From Candidatus Zipacnadia bacterium (GTDB taxonomy: Bacteria; Armatimonadota; Zipacnadia; Zipacnadales; UBA5352), in NCBI GenBank assembly GCA_029821635.1, contig JALGSW010000012.1, positions 1-44,542 on the forward strand: 44,542 nucleotides of DNA, in the 5' to 3' direction. Below, piece by piece: positions 11,101-20,700 of the stretch. The position numbers and the translations under genes were made by a program. The notes below the pieces were generated by a model. That model did not search any database. It saw only the letters and a list, made by a program, of their open reading frames with translations, and had not been told where the DNA came from. Numbering within the stretch: position 1 is the stretch's first letter; each line of letters starts with the position of its first letter.

Positions 11101-14100
11101 CGCGACCTGTTCCTGACCTACGACATCAGCCCCGGCGCCGGCACGCAGATGGGCAACTCCGTCGGCGCAAGCATGGACTCGCACGAGTACGTGCGGCCCG
11201 AGGTGCCGGGCGCGGTGCAGGAGCGGACGCGCACGAACATGACCGCCACCAGCGCGGGTCTGGGCGGCTACCGCTTCCCGATCAACTCCAACATCACGGA
11301 CATTACCGAGGACCCGGACACGCTGACCATCACACCGGTCAGCCGCGCGCCGATCGCGCCGATCGCGCCGGCCGCGATGGACACGATGGCCATCAACCCC
11401 GGCGACACCGATGTGCCGATCCTCTCGCTCGACTGCGAGGTGGACCAGGACAGCGTGCACGTCACGCGCGTGCTGGTCGATCAGACCGGCACGATGGACG
11501 CCGTGGCGCACATCACCGCCGCCAAGCTCTTCGCGGACAACAACTCAGACGGTCTGGTCGATCCCGGCGACACACTGCTGGAGGAGACCACCTTCGCGAG
11601 TGCGGCCGGGACGCAGCGCGCAAGCTTCGACATCGACGCCAACCCGTTTGCGGTGGTTGACGGCACCATCCGCTCGCTGCTGCTCACGGCAACGCTGTCG
11701 GACGAGTTGCCGCTCGAAGAGCCGCCGCTGACGCTGCAGTACACGCTCGTGGACGCCAGCTACATCTCGCTGCTGCAGTCAGTGGACATCGTTTCTGATG
11801 AGAACTTCCCGATGTCCTCTGACGCAGTCTCGACACCGGTGCCGAACAATCCCCCGCCGGCGCCCGCGAACCTTACCGCAGCGGTCCTCGGCGACGGCTC
11901 GGTCCTGCTGACCTGGGAGCTGTCCGACGACGATCCCAACAAGGCCGGCGAGAATGACGTCCTCTACTACAACGTGTACCGGTCGGCAAATCCGGCGGAC
12001 TTCGTCACCGTCACTCCCGCGGACGCGTACGCGACCGTGCCCGCCGGCGAGACCGAGTACAATGACCTGGCGGCGCCGCTCGGCGTGCCCCTCTACTATA
12101 TGCTGCGCGCCTGGGATGGCGTGCAGGAGGGGCCGAACTCGAACGTAGCCGGTCCCGTGACGGCCACCGACCAGGTCGCGCCGACCTTCAGCGGCTTCGA
12201 CCCGGCACAGGGCGCCGTCGGTGTGGCGCGCGACACCAACATCGCCTTCACCATGTCGGACAATGCCTCAGGCATCGACGACGCGACGCTGCTGTTTGAG
12301 GTCAACGGCGTCGATGTCGCCGGCGCGGCGGAGACCACCATCAGCGGTCCCGCGGGCCAGCGGCAGGTCTCGTACGACCCGCCGGCCGACTTCGACTTCC
12401 TCGACAAGGTCACGGTCAACCTGCAGGTCTCCGATACCGCCGGCAACCAGTCGGCGCTGGTGGCCTACGACTTCACCGTCACCGGTCCGCCGGTGCACTT
12501 CATCGCGGGCGTCGTGACTAACCAGGCAGGCAATCCCGAGGCCGGCGTCCGCGTTGAGGCCGGCGGGCTGTTCGCCATGACAGACGCGCAGGGCCGGTAC
12601 CAGATAATCGGTCTGGCGGCGGGCAGCTATACCGTCGAGCCGAGCAAGGACGACCGGTCCTTCGAGCCCGAGCAGCGCTCGGTGACTGTGCCGCCCGATG
12701 CGGTCGCGATCGACTTCACCGCCCAGCTCGGCTACGACATCTCCGGCTCGGTCGTTGACGGCGCCGGCGACGCGGTCGCGGGCGCGACCGTCACCGACGG
12801 CCTGCACGTGGACGTGACCGGCGCAGACGGCCTGTGGGAGTTCGCGGACGTGCCCGCAGGGACGTACACGGTCATTCCGAGCCTCGCCGGCCGGGTCTTC
12901 ACCCCGCCGACGATCGACGCGACAGTCAACACAACCAACGGCAACTCGACCGGTAACGCGTTCGTCGCCGCGATCGAGACCTTCGACGTGACCGGCACCA
13001 TCCGCACGCTGGCGGGCAACCGCCTCCCGGGCATCGAGGTGCAGGCGCGCGTTGGCGGCACGACCGTCGGGACCGCCACGACCAACGCCAACGGTGTCTA
13101 CGGCATCGTCGGCGTCGAGCCGGGCAGCTACATGATCGTCCCGGTGGCCACCGCCTACGCCTTCGATCCGGTGGACAGGCAGGTCGAGGTCGCGACAGAC
13201 GTCGCGAACATCGACTTCGTGGCCGCCGCTATCTACAACATGACGCTGCCGGCCGGTCTGCGCTTCGTCGGTGTGCCCGTTGCACCGATGCGGCCCTCCC
13301 CGGTGGATGTCTTCGGAGCGACCGTCGATGTGGCGCGGTGGGAACCGCAGACCGCTCAGTACGTGACCGCCCCCTCCGCCAACCCCATCATGGAGGTCGC
13401 GCCCGGCGCGGGCTTCTGGACGAACGCTCCCACGCAGCGGGCGCTGGGCATCGCCGGGACGCCATTTGGCAACGCCCAGGACCTCGCGGTCACCGTCCGC
13501 CGGACCTGGAACATGCTCGGCAACCCCTACGACCGCGACCTGCCGTGGGAGCAGCTCACACTGCCCCAGGGCGGTCCGGCCGCCGTCTACGGCTTCATCT
13601 ACGATGCCGGCGCAGGCACCTACCGGCTCGTGAGCACCGCCGCCGGCCTCGGCACGGTCACCACCGTGCCGAAGAACGCCGGCTTCTGGCTGCGCTCGCA
13701 GGCGACGACGCAGGTCGCCATCGATGGCCCCGGCTCGACCGTGGCCTCGGCTGAGATCGCGGCCCAGGTGGCGCGCAAGCCCGCCGACGATGCGTGGATC
13801 ATCCCCATCGTCGCCCGCGGCGCCGGCGCCCTTGACGCCTGCAGCTACGCGGGTGTCCTGCCGCAGGCGGCCGCCAACCCGGACGCCTACCAGATGGACA
13901 ACCCGCCGGCGGTCGGTCCCTACGTGGACCTCTACTTCCTCGGTGACGGCGGCCGCAGGCTCGCGGTGGACGTGCGCGAGAACCGGCCGATGCAGACCTG
14001 GCAGTTCGAGGTCGCGACCGACATGGCCGGGGTGGAGATCGAGCTGCAGATGCCCGATCTGTCAGAGGTCCCGGCAGGCAAGGTCGTCTATCTCACGGAC

Positions 14101-14502
14101 GAGGCGGCGGGCAAGCGGATGTATGCCCGCACGCTCACGACCTACTCCTACCAGTCCGGCGAGGGCGCGCGGCGCTTCACTCTCGAGGTCGCCGATCGCA
14201 CCACTGCCGGTCTGATGATCACCGCCGCCTCGGCGCAGGCCGCGGCCGGCGGGATCACCGTCAACTACACACTCTCGGCGGATGCGCAGGTGCAGGTGGA
14301 GGTCCTTAACATCGCGGGCAGGAAGGTTGCTACGCTCGCGAACGATGAGGCCACGCCTGCCGGCCTGTCAAGCTGCGGCTGGAATGGCCGCGGCGGCGCC
14401 GGAACGCTGGTCCCGAGCGGCCGCTACCTGGTGCGCATCTGCGCCAGGGCCGCCGACGGCCAGCAGGTCCAGTCGCTCGTGCCGGTTCAGCTCGAGCGCT
14501 GA
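8113..14502 (+). CDS. giant secreted M6-type metalloprotease with Fn3, Ig-like, CarboxypepD-reg and FlgD-Ig domains
   Basis: The 2,129-aa product has a signal peptide (to about PSATAA, 30). The zinc protease region (about 182-880) contains HELGH (633-637) in HELGHAVNGFPDLYD and a Met-turn-like YSVMAMAGG, as in the M6/immune-inhibitor-A group. The one-residue-longer spacing to GFPD matches M6 relatives with HELGHxxxGFPDLYD, from memory. Next come two similar ~200-aa beta-domains, each with a DxDxDG-like putative calcium loop (DDTDENGAFDPAID; DNNSDGLVDPGD), an Fn3 domain (about 1247-1354), an Ig/SbsA-like domain (1355-1458), three CarboxypepD-regulatory-like domains (about 1460-1704), and a C-terminal module (1710-2129) ending in a FlgD-Ig fold (VLNIAGRKVATL). 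I start at ATG 8113, with GAGAGGTG SD at 8095-8102; the open frame from 8068 lacks a signal sequence. Proteolysis outside the cell is inferred from the motif and signal peptide. The C-terminal module is shared with the next gene and probably serves secretion or attachment. Confidence 0.88.
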   Translation: MRSSMATRSVLFIISAIMLTGLTAPSATAAVTIEVGDYRELALQLVQDKFDLSEEAARTVMHRYEVANGDRVIDDLELPDGAVLDFVTVDGEASDPDSMVTFQGSGVIHESRPALFGAALTEALNNASPQERRHMLENISAAMRRGWFVQTLTDQDREALLNNNAYPGQQGQMRPQAARIIRILVVLNNFPQWNDVSPTRGNYDEESEDRNHPMHSNPDTLNLYTPGGPLSTSDFRPNGLLTGWSDTGINPIGSGSSTANHPRIQYNVDGAKGTSVDLREAWYEFLFNQENPRSISNYYWENSNGNLRIQGNRSDIRGPLESHHILDRIPYGGPDYNYAIQPGTPIIRRIAEPSPPPYGIPNLRGLSADSGEEIIGTLGYNGGVSVGGLSIITAAELADTTADNTQWDPLDIDDVWVDPFDGRRRIYETEGFAPGDRIRGNVGGVFVNSLPIDAGWSLTRDQAYEDAMFTRNDTIDSDAGNRLLSMCYYTHDHAAEDQSMGSRPYQLAHIRNTLSRVDDICGTLEHPDDRYDRPKPWDHDTIDHASPNYGYFEGPDSNGGHKFGVWLGHLHNIMVEEGISGSGYSSTIHLYPSDIAGEADTGGTTGPWSGLHVFIPNGAVVLPANAGLVVTAHELGHAVNGFPDLYDLDFYTNSAGHEPKLDETNMIGPYSVMAMAGGVRVDAFLKTLVGWVNPVVVTEDILSAPLPEIEGTLQDPVVYKLPGRPHYIPTGVPPDEWKEYFLVENRNRNGANYFGDPSPLGMYIYHVDLRFGQTEEDHPAVIVEQADGLYELERNPVGQVGDLPGDPFPGSFGIRTWDQYTNPSSNSHGFKGGTSGTNQMRPATEEPPEPPAGYLTNGTATDSFSRVVSISDPGTLMSCNLHVVPREIIVTQVAIPGQPTEVLQGTEDFLVQRLNLNNDGNLPNFSMGDVELASIRVDESGSSQRDADTDRASLFDDTDENGAFDPAIDTRIAVASVQNQSLYFTNLNYRIPLNEDRDLFLTYDISPGAGTQMGNSVGASMDSHEYVRPEVPGAVQERTRTNMTATSAGLGGYRFPINSNITDITEDPDTLTITPVSRAPIAPIAPAAMDTMAINPGDTDVPILSLDCEVDQDSVHVTRVLVDQTGTMDAVAHITAAKLFADNNSDGLVDPGDTLLEETTFASAAGTQRASFDIDANPFAVVDGTIRSLLLTATLSDELPLEEPPLTLQYTLVDASYISLLQSVDIVSDENFPMSSDAVSTPVPNNPPPAPANLTAAVLGDGSVLLTWELSDDDPNKAGENDVLYYNVYRSANPADFVTVTPADAYATVPAGETEYNDLAAPLGVPLYYMLRAWDGVQEGPNSNVAGPVTATDQVAPTFSGFDPAQGAVGVARDTNIAFTMSDNASGIDDATLLFEVNGVDVAGAAETTISGPAGQRQVSYDPPADFDFLDKVTVNLQVSDTAGNQSALVAYDFTVTGPPVHFIAGVVTNQAGNPEAGVRVEAGGLFAMTDAQGRYQIIGLAAGSYTVEPSKDDRSFEPEQRSVTVPPDAVAIDFTAQLGYDISGSVVDGAGDAVAGATVTDGLHVDVTGADGLWEFADVPAGTYTVIPSLAGRVFTPPTIDATVNTTNGNSTGNAFVAAIETFDVTGTIRTLAGNRLPGIEVQARVGGTTVGTATTNANGVYGIVGVEPGSYMIVPVATAYAFDPVDRQVEVATDVANIDFVAAAIYNMTLPAGLRFVGVPVAPMRPSPVDVFGATVDVARWEPQTAQYVTAPSANPIMEVAPGAGFWTNAPTQRALGIAGTPFGNAQDLAVTVRRTWNMLGNPYDRDLPWEQLTLPQGGPAAVYGFIYDAGAGTYRLVSTAAGLGTVTTVPKNAGFWLRSQATTQVAIDGPGSTVASAEIAAQVARKPADDAWIIPIVARGAGALDACSYAGVLPQAAANPDAYQMDNPPAVGPYVDLYFLGDGGRRLAVDVRENRPMQTWQFEVATDMAGVEIELQMPDLSEVPAGKVVYLTDEAAGKRMYARTLTTYSYQSGEGARRFTLEVADRTTAGLMITAASAQAAAGGITVNYTLSADAQVQVEVLNIAGRKVATLANDEATPAGLSSCGWNGRGGAGTLVPSGRYLVRICARAADGQQVQSLVPVQLER
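13240..14502 (+). other. C-terminal module of the metalloprotease, shared with the giant repeat protein
   Basis: About 420 residues align end to end with 23281-24576. Shared landmarks in order: a short beta start (LRFVGVPVAP), a DVF...ARWEP stretch, WNMLGNPYDRDLPW, FIYDAGAGTYRLV, FWLRS, MDNPPAVGPYVDLYF, AGKRMYARTL and the FlgD-Ig end VLNIAGRKV...GRYLVRI. DNA identity is high only around the KRMYARTL codons, so this is an old paralogy rather than a recent copy. Confidence 0.8.
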
Positions 14503-14504
14503 TT

Positions 14505-14520
14505 TTCCGCGAGAGCGGAA
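14505..14520. terminator. small hairpin right after the metalloprotease stop codon
   Basis: TTCCGC (14505-14510), loop GAGA, GCGGAA (14515-14520): a 6-bp stem with a GNRA tetraloop starting 3 nt after the stop. There is no T-tract. It may protect the 3' end or attenuate reading into the next giant gene. The rest of 14521-14709 has a further hairpin (CCCCGG...CCGGGG near 14557-14574) and no clear promoter. Confidence 0.4.
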
Positions 14521-14709
14521 GGTCTGGACCACAGGGAAACGGAAACACGTGTCCCTGCCCCGGTGACGACCGGGGCGGGGACCGCTGATGTGTTTGCGGA
14601 ATCGGCGGCCCGGCGTTGGGCCGTGGCCGTCGAGCCGCACGCTTGTAGAGGCACTGTACCATTCGCCGCGTGGGGCAAGGCACACAGGCACTCGGGAGAG
14701 GTGCAAGCA

Positions 14710-17700
14710 ATGAACCGCTCACATCATCGTCGCAATACGAGCGCCATGCTGTCGGTTCTGGTGGCCGGACTGTTCGTCGGCTGCGCGCTGCTGTCCGCAG
14801 CGCCCGCGGATGCGGCTGCCGACTGGGCAACCGAGGCGCTCGGCATCGCAGCAGGCACCGAAGCCTTTGACGTCACCGATGCGTGGCGGACCTCCAGCGA
14901 CATGGCGCAGCGTCGCAGCGCCTACGTCGCCGACCGACTGAACTCGCCCCTCGCGTACGACTCGCGCACCGGTGAAGCCATCGATCGCTGGCGGAGTCTG
15001 TCTGTCGCCGATCGGGGTGAGGAGGCAGGCGAGTATCGCATCGCCTTCCTCGGTACCGGCCTCGGCAGCACGATGGGCCGGGCGGTGCTGGGCGCAGTGC
15101 CCGCGCTGACTTTCCCGGCCGCGCCCTACACCGACGGCGTAGAGCCCAACAGCGGGGCCGCGGTGCCCCCGGGAACTGTCCCGTTCATCTTCCGTGTGAA
15201 CTACGCCGACACGGATGGCGATACGCCCACCACGGCGCAGGTGCGCATCTTCCGCGACCCGGGCATGTCGGTCGCCGCGCCTGGCTCGCCCTTTGCCATG
15301 ACGCTGCTCAGCGGCACACCCGCGAGCGGCATTTACAGCGCGACCGTCGCCCTGGCGGCCGGCTACACCTACTACTTCCAGTTCAACTTCGTCAACAACG
15401 CGGCCACGCCCGAGACAGTCACGCTGCTCTACGTCAACCCGATCGTGGTCAACGCCATTCCGGTAATCAGCAACCAGGCCAACACGGCGCCGAACCCGGC
15501 GAACCCGGCGACCGATGAGACCGCTGAGACCACGATCTCGTGCACATACACCGACGCGGATAATCACGCGCCGACGACCTCCGACGTCACCGTCTACCGC
15601 GCCGATAGCTCGACCCTTGGCACCTACGGGATGACCCCCACCAGCGCCGCGCCCTACGTCTACACTGCGGGCGTGAACTACGGTGCTACGGTGGACCTTC
15701 CGGCCGGCGACCACTACAGCTACCGGTTCGTCTTCAGCGATGGCACGTCCACCGTCGACGACCCGCTGTTCACGCCCTATCACGGGCCGATCGACGTCAC
15801 GGCGTCGCCGATCCTTGTGAACGGCTCGGCCACGATCCTTGACAGCCCCGTCGCCGAGCCAACGCGGGTCCACTTCGCGGTGACCTATAAGGAGGCCGAC
15901 GCGGGGGACAACGACCCCAACTTCCGGCCGGCCCTGCGACAGGTCTACATTTACTACTACAACGAGGGCGCGGGCACACTGGTCCCGTACAACGAGGCCG
16001 ACTACACCTTCCCACCGCCCTATGACACTTACGCCGACTCGTCGCCCTACCCGATGGCCTCGGATCCTGAGCCCTTGACTGCTCAGGACTTCGAGGCCGG
16101 TATGGAGTACCAACGGACCGTGGTCCTGCACCGCCCCGGCCTCTACTTCTACACGTTCGAGTTCGAGAACCCTGCTGCCGCCGGCTCTGAGAACATCCGC
16201 ATGCCGCTTGGCGCCGACGTGCACACCGACCCCGGCCCGCCCGTCATCGGCTGGGGCGATGTGCTGCCCGACACCAACAACGGCATCGAGATCACGCGCA
16301 CGCCGACGCTGACCTTCCTCCCGGAGCCGTATAACGATGGCGCCGACCCGAACGATGGCGACGGCGACCCGACGACCGTCACCTTCCGGATCAAGTACGC
16401 CGACCCGGACAACGAGGCGCCGACACTGCATCAGGTGCGCATCTACACGGACAGCAACCTGACCGTGCCCTGGGGCGCCGGGTCGTATGACATGAGCAAG
16501 ATCAGTGGTGACCCGGTCAACGGCGAGGTCTACTCCCGCACCCTCGACCTGCCGTCTCCGGACAACTACTACTACTTCTTCGTCTTTGATAACGCGACAT
16601 ACAACATCGGCGTAGGCCCCGGCGCGGTCCTGCGCAGCCCGACCCTTGGCTCAACGCCGGACTACTTGAGCCTCGTAATGGTCGATCAGGCGCCGATCCT
16701 GAGCAACTACTCGCTCAACCCGACCTCCGGCGGCGAGGCCGACACCTATACATTCACCGTGGACTACACGGACTACGACAATGACCCGCCCGCCGACACC
16801 GATGGCGGCGGCAATCCGGTCGTGCTGCTGCAGATCGAGCAGCTCAACGCCGCGGGGAACCCGATAGACACCCAGCAGCTTGACCTCCAGAAGGTCCCCA
16901 CTGTTGGCGCCGGGGCAACTTGGGAGGACGGCGTCTACAGCAACGGTGAGCGCTTCACCATCACAGTGAAGGGCATCGACCCGGTTCCCGCCCAGGACCA
17001 GATCGGGGACGGCGGCCACCGCTTCTACTTCGAGGCCTCCGACGGTGACAATAAGACCGTCTTCCCGGCGGGTGCCGACACGCTCGCCGCGAACCGGCTC
17101 AACGGTCCGCACGTTAACGACGCGCCTAACGCGGTCGGAGGCGGCTTCGACCCGACGGGTGGCACGGAGCTTGAGTCCACCGAGGCCCGGCCCAGTATCA
17201 GTTGGAACGCGGCCGGCGACATCAACGTGACCGACCCGCCGAGCACACTGCGCTATCGCGTTGAGCTGAGCAACGACGCGTTCGCGAGCGTCTTCACCGA
17301 GTTCACGACCGGCGTCGGGGTCACGAGCGGCGCACCGACGGAGGACCTGACCCCCGGCGACTGGTCGTACCGCATCTTCACGGTGGATGACGACGACGAG
17401 GAGTCGGTCGCCTCGGCCGCGCAGACCTTCCACCTCAATGGCCTCCCGGCGCTCTCCGCCGGCCAGGTGGACCCCGTCGGCCCGGACCCGACCGACTGGA
17501 CCGGCGCGGGCGAGGCCCCGGCGCCGGGCGATCCGCGCGACTTCCAGGTCGTCTACACCGACGCGGACGATGACGCCCCGGCGAGCATCGAAGTCGTCAT
17601 CCAGAACGGCACGACCCAGAGCTACGCGCTGACGGCTCTGACCCCGCCCGGACTGCTGGGCGATGGTGACTACACCAACGGCGAGCTCTACGGCGTCACG

Positions 17701-20700
17701 CTCAACGGCGCCACGATCGGCGACGGGACAGACGGCCTGCACGCCTACTACTTCAAGGCCAACGACGGCCTTGAGGACGCTGTCAATCACATCCCGGCCA
17801 TCCCCGAGTTCGAGGTCAACGACGCGCCCAACGCGGTCGCGAGCGGCTTCGATCCGGCTACCGCGGTCGCACCGCCGCCCAACACTGAGGTGCACCTGAC
17901 CCCGGAGGAGTTCAGCTGGGACGCCGCAACCGACCCCAACTCCAGCGACCCGACGACCACCCTGCGCTACCGCGTGGAGATCGACCGCTGGTCGAATGAC
18001 TGGGAGAACGCGGACTACACATTCACGACCGCAGCCGGCGCGACCACGGTCGCGATCCCGGGCGACTGGGCCCTGACCCTCGCCAACGGCACCTGGCGCT
18101 GGCGCGTCGTCGCCATCGATGACGGCGGGGCGGAGACCCCGTCCGCGGTCCAGACCTTCGACGTCATCGACTCGGAACCGGTTCTCGCCCTCGTGGCAGA
18201 TGCGACCTACGCCCAGGGCGTCGATCCGTTGACCGGCGCTCAGGCAGACACCTACACGTTCAAGGCTAACTTCTCGGACGCCGACAACGACGCGCCGAGC
18301 TTCATTAACGTGGTCGTCACGAACACCACCACCGCCACAACGACCACCCATCCGATGGACTTCGACGGCTTCAATGGGGCACCGGACTACTTCGGCGGCG
18401 AGGACTTCAAGGTCGAGCTGACCGGCGCCGACATCGGCGACGGTGAGCACACCTTCTACTTCGAGGCCAGTGACGGGCAGACCGACGTGACGCTCTACGA
18501 GACTGCCCCGACCACCGAGTTCGGTGGCCCGACACTGAACGACGCCCCCGCGGTGCCGACCGGCGTCTATACGCCGTCCGGTGGCGTCGAGGTGACCACC
18601 AACACGCCAACACTCGACTGGCCGGACGGCGCAGATCCCAACCCGACCGACCCGGCTGCGACGCTGACCTACCGCGTCGAGATGAGCCCAACCACGGGCC
18701 CGTTCACGCCGGTGCCGGCCTATGGGGTCACGACCCTCGCGGGTGTGACGCAGACCGACGTGCCGCAGCCGCTGGCAGAGGGCGACTGGTACTGGCGCGT
18801 CCACACCATCGACGACATGGGCGCGGAGTCGCCGGCCTCGGTCGAGCAGCACGTTGTGGTCAACACGAACAACGCGCCGGTGCTGAGTCTCGACGCCGCG
18901 CCGTATGACGACGGCATGGATCCCAACAGCGGCGGTCTGGACGATGACTACACCTTCCACGTGCAGTATGCCGACGCGGACGGCGACGCCCCGGCCTCGC
19001 CGGACCTCGTCATCACCGACCCGGGGACCGGCGCGGAGCTGTTCCGCAGCACCATGACGCCGGTCGACACCCCACCGTTCGACTACGTGGCGGGTGAGAT
19101 GTTCGAGATCACCATCGCTGGCTGGGACACCGGTCAGGCGCAGAGCAAGTTCTACTTCGAGGCCTCGGATGGCATCGACACCGTTCGACTGCCGGGCAAT
19201 GCGCCGAACGTGCAGTACACCGGCCCGTCGATCAACGACGCGCCCAACCCGCCCACCTCCGGGTTCGACCCGAGCGGCGGCGCGACGGCAGCCGTTCGCC
19301 AGCCCGACGTGTCCTGGGATCCGGCGACCGACATCAACGCGAGCGACACGGCCGCGACGTTGCGCTATCGCGCCGAGTTCAGCATGAGCAACGCTCCGTT
19401 CAGCGTCGAGGCCCTCTACACCGCACCCACCGCTCCGGGCATCACCACGGTGCAGCCGGCCGACGAACTGACCAACGGCACCTGGTACTACCGGATCGTC
19501 ACGATTGACGACGAGGGCGCCGAGTCGATCCCGTCGGCAGTCCAGCAGTTCGTGGTCGATCTGAACACCCCGCCGGTGCTGAGCGCGCCGTCCATCACCC
19601 CGGCATCCGGGGCCTTCGGTGACACCTACGTCGCCGAGGTCACCTACTCCGACGCTGAGGGCGATGTGGCGACTTCGGTCACCGTGACAGTGACGAACAC
19701 CGAGACCGGCTCGGACCCGGTCACGCGGTCGATGAGCCCGAGGGATGCCGGCCCGCATGACTACGTGGCGGGCGTCGTCTACCAGGCGAGCGTGAGCGGC
19801 ACAGTGATCGAGGACGGCGAGCATACGCACTTCTTCTCGGCGTCCGACGGCATCGACGCGGTCGATCTCTACCTGCTCGCGCCGGACACTGAGTTCGACG
19901 GGCCGCTGGTCAACGACCCGCCGTTCCCACCCGACGCCGGCTTCGACCCGACCGGCGGAACGGTCGTCGCGAACCGCCAGCCGTTGATCTCGTGGGATCC
20001 GGGCACCGACCCGAACCCGACCGACCCTGAGGACACTCTCCAGTATCGCATCGAGTTCAGCCAGACGGGGAGCCCGTTCACGATCGAGGCGGCCTACACG
20101 GCGCTGAGCAACGTGGACGAGGCGAGCGCACGGCCCAACACCCCGCTGCCCGCGACAGCTCAGCAGTGGTTCTACCGCGTCTTCACCATCGACAACTCCG
20201 GCGTGGCGTCACTCACGGCATCGCCGGTGCACATGTTCATGCTCGACCTGAACCACGCGCCGGAGGCGCCGCAGCCGGCGGACACCTACACCCCGGCCGA
20301 CGCGGCTGTCGTGCGGACCTCCACCCCGACCTTCATGTGGCCCACGGCCACTGATCCTGATCCGCTTGACACCAGCAACCTGCTGAACTACGACATCCAG
20401 ATTGACGATGCGCCGGACTTCGTCACGCCGCTGATCGACGACTCAACCGCGGCGGGCGTGACACAGTACACGGTCGCGGTGGGTGACGCTCTCAACCTGG
20501 ACGCGCAGTACTGGTGGCGCGTGCGCACCGTTGACCCGCAGGGCGCGACCTCCGACTGGACCGAGATCGCTCTTGCCCTGCCCGCCCCGCTGACCTTCAC
20601 CACGACGCTGCAGTCGGTGCTGCTCAACCCGGTGGTCACGCCGGTCTACGGCACGCTGGCGACGGTCTTCGACTGCAGCGTGGAGTACTGGGACGCCGAT

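Noticed and set aside
11347-11372. Short 9-bp tandem repeat (gcgccgatc) in the metalloprotease gene
   Set aside because: It is in frame, encodes only an API linker repeat, and has too few copies to suggest phase variation.
14521-14709. Possible c-di-GMP riboswitch before the giant repeat protein (CACAGGGAAAC resembles the GEMM start)
   Set aside because: The second conserved half (GGGACGCAAAGCC) and the tetraloop receptor are missing.
16651-19830. 1,059-aa open frame on the minus strand, opposite the giant repeat protein
   Set aside because: It is an antisense shadow: high GC at third positions removes stops from this frame. It has no start signal or recognisable domain, and its composition (Val/Arg/Asp-rich) mirrors the repeats on the other strand.
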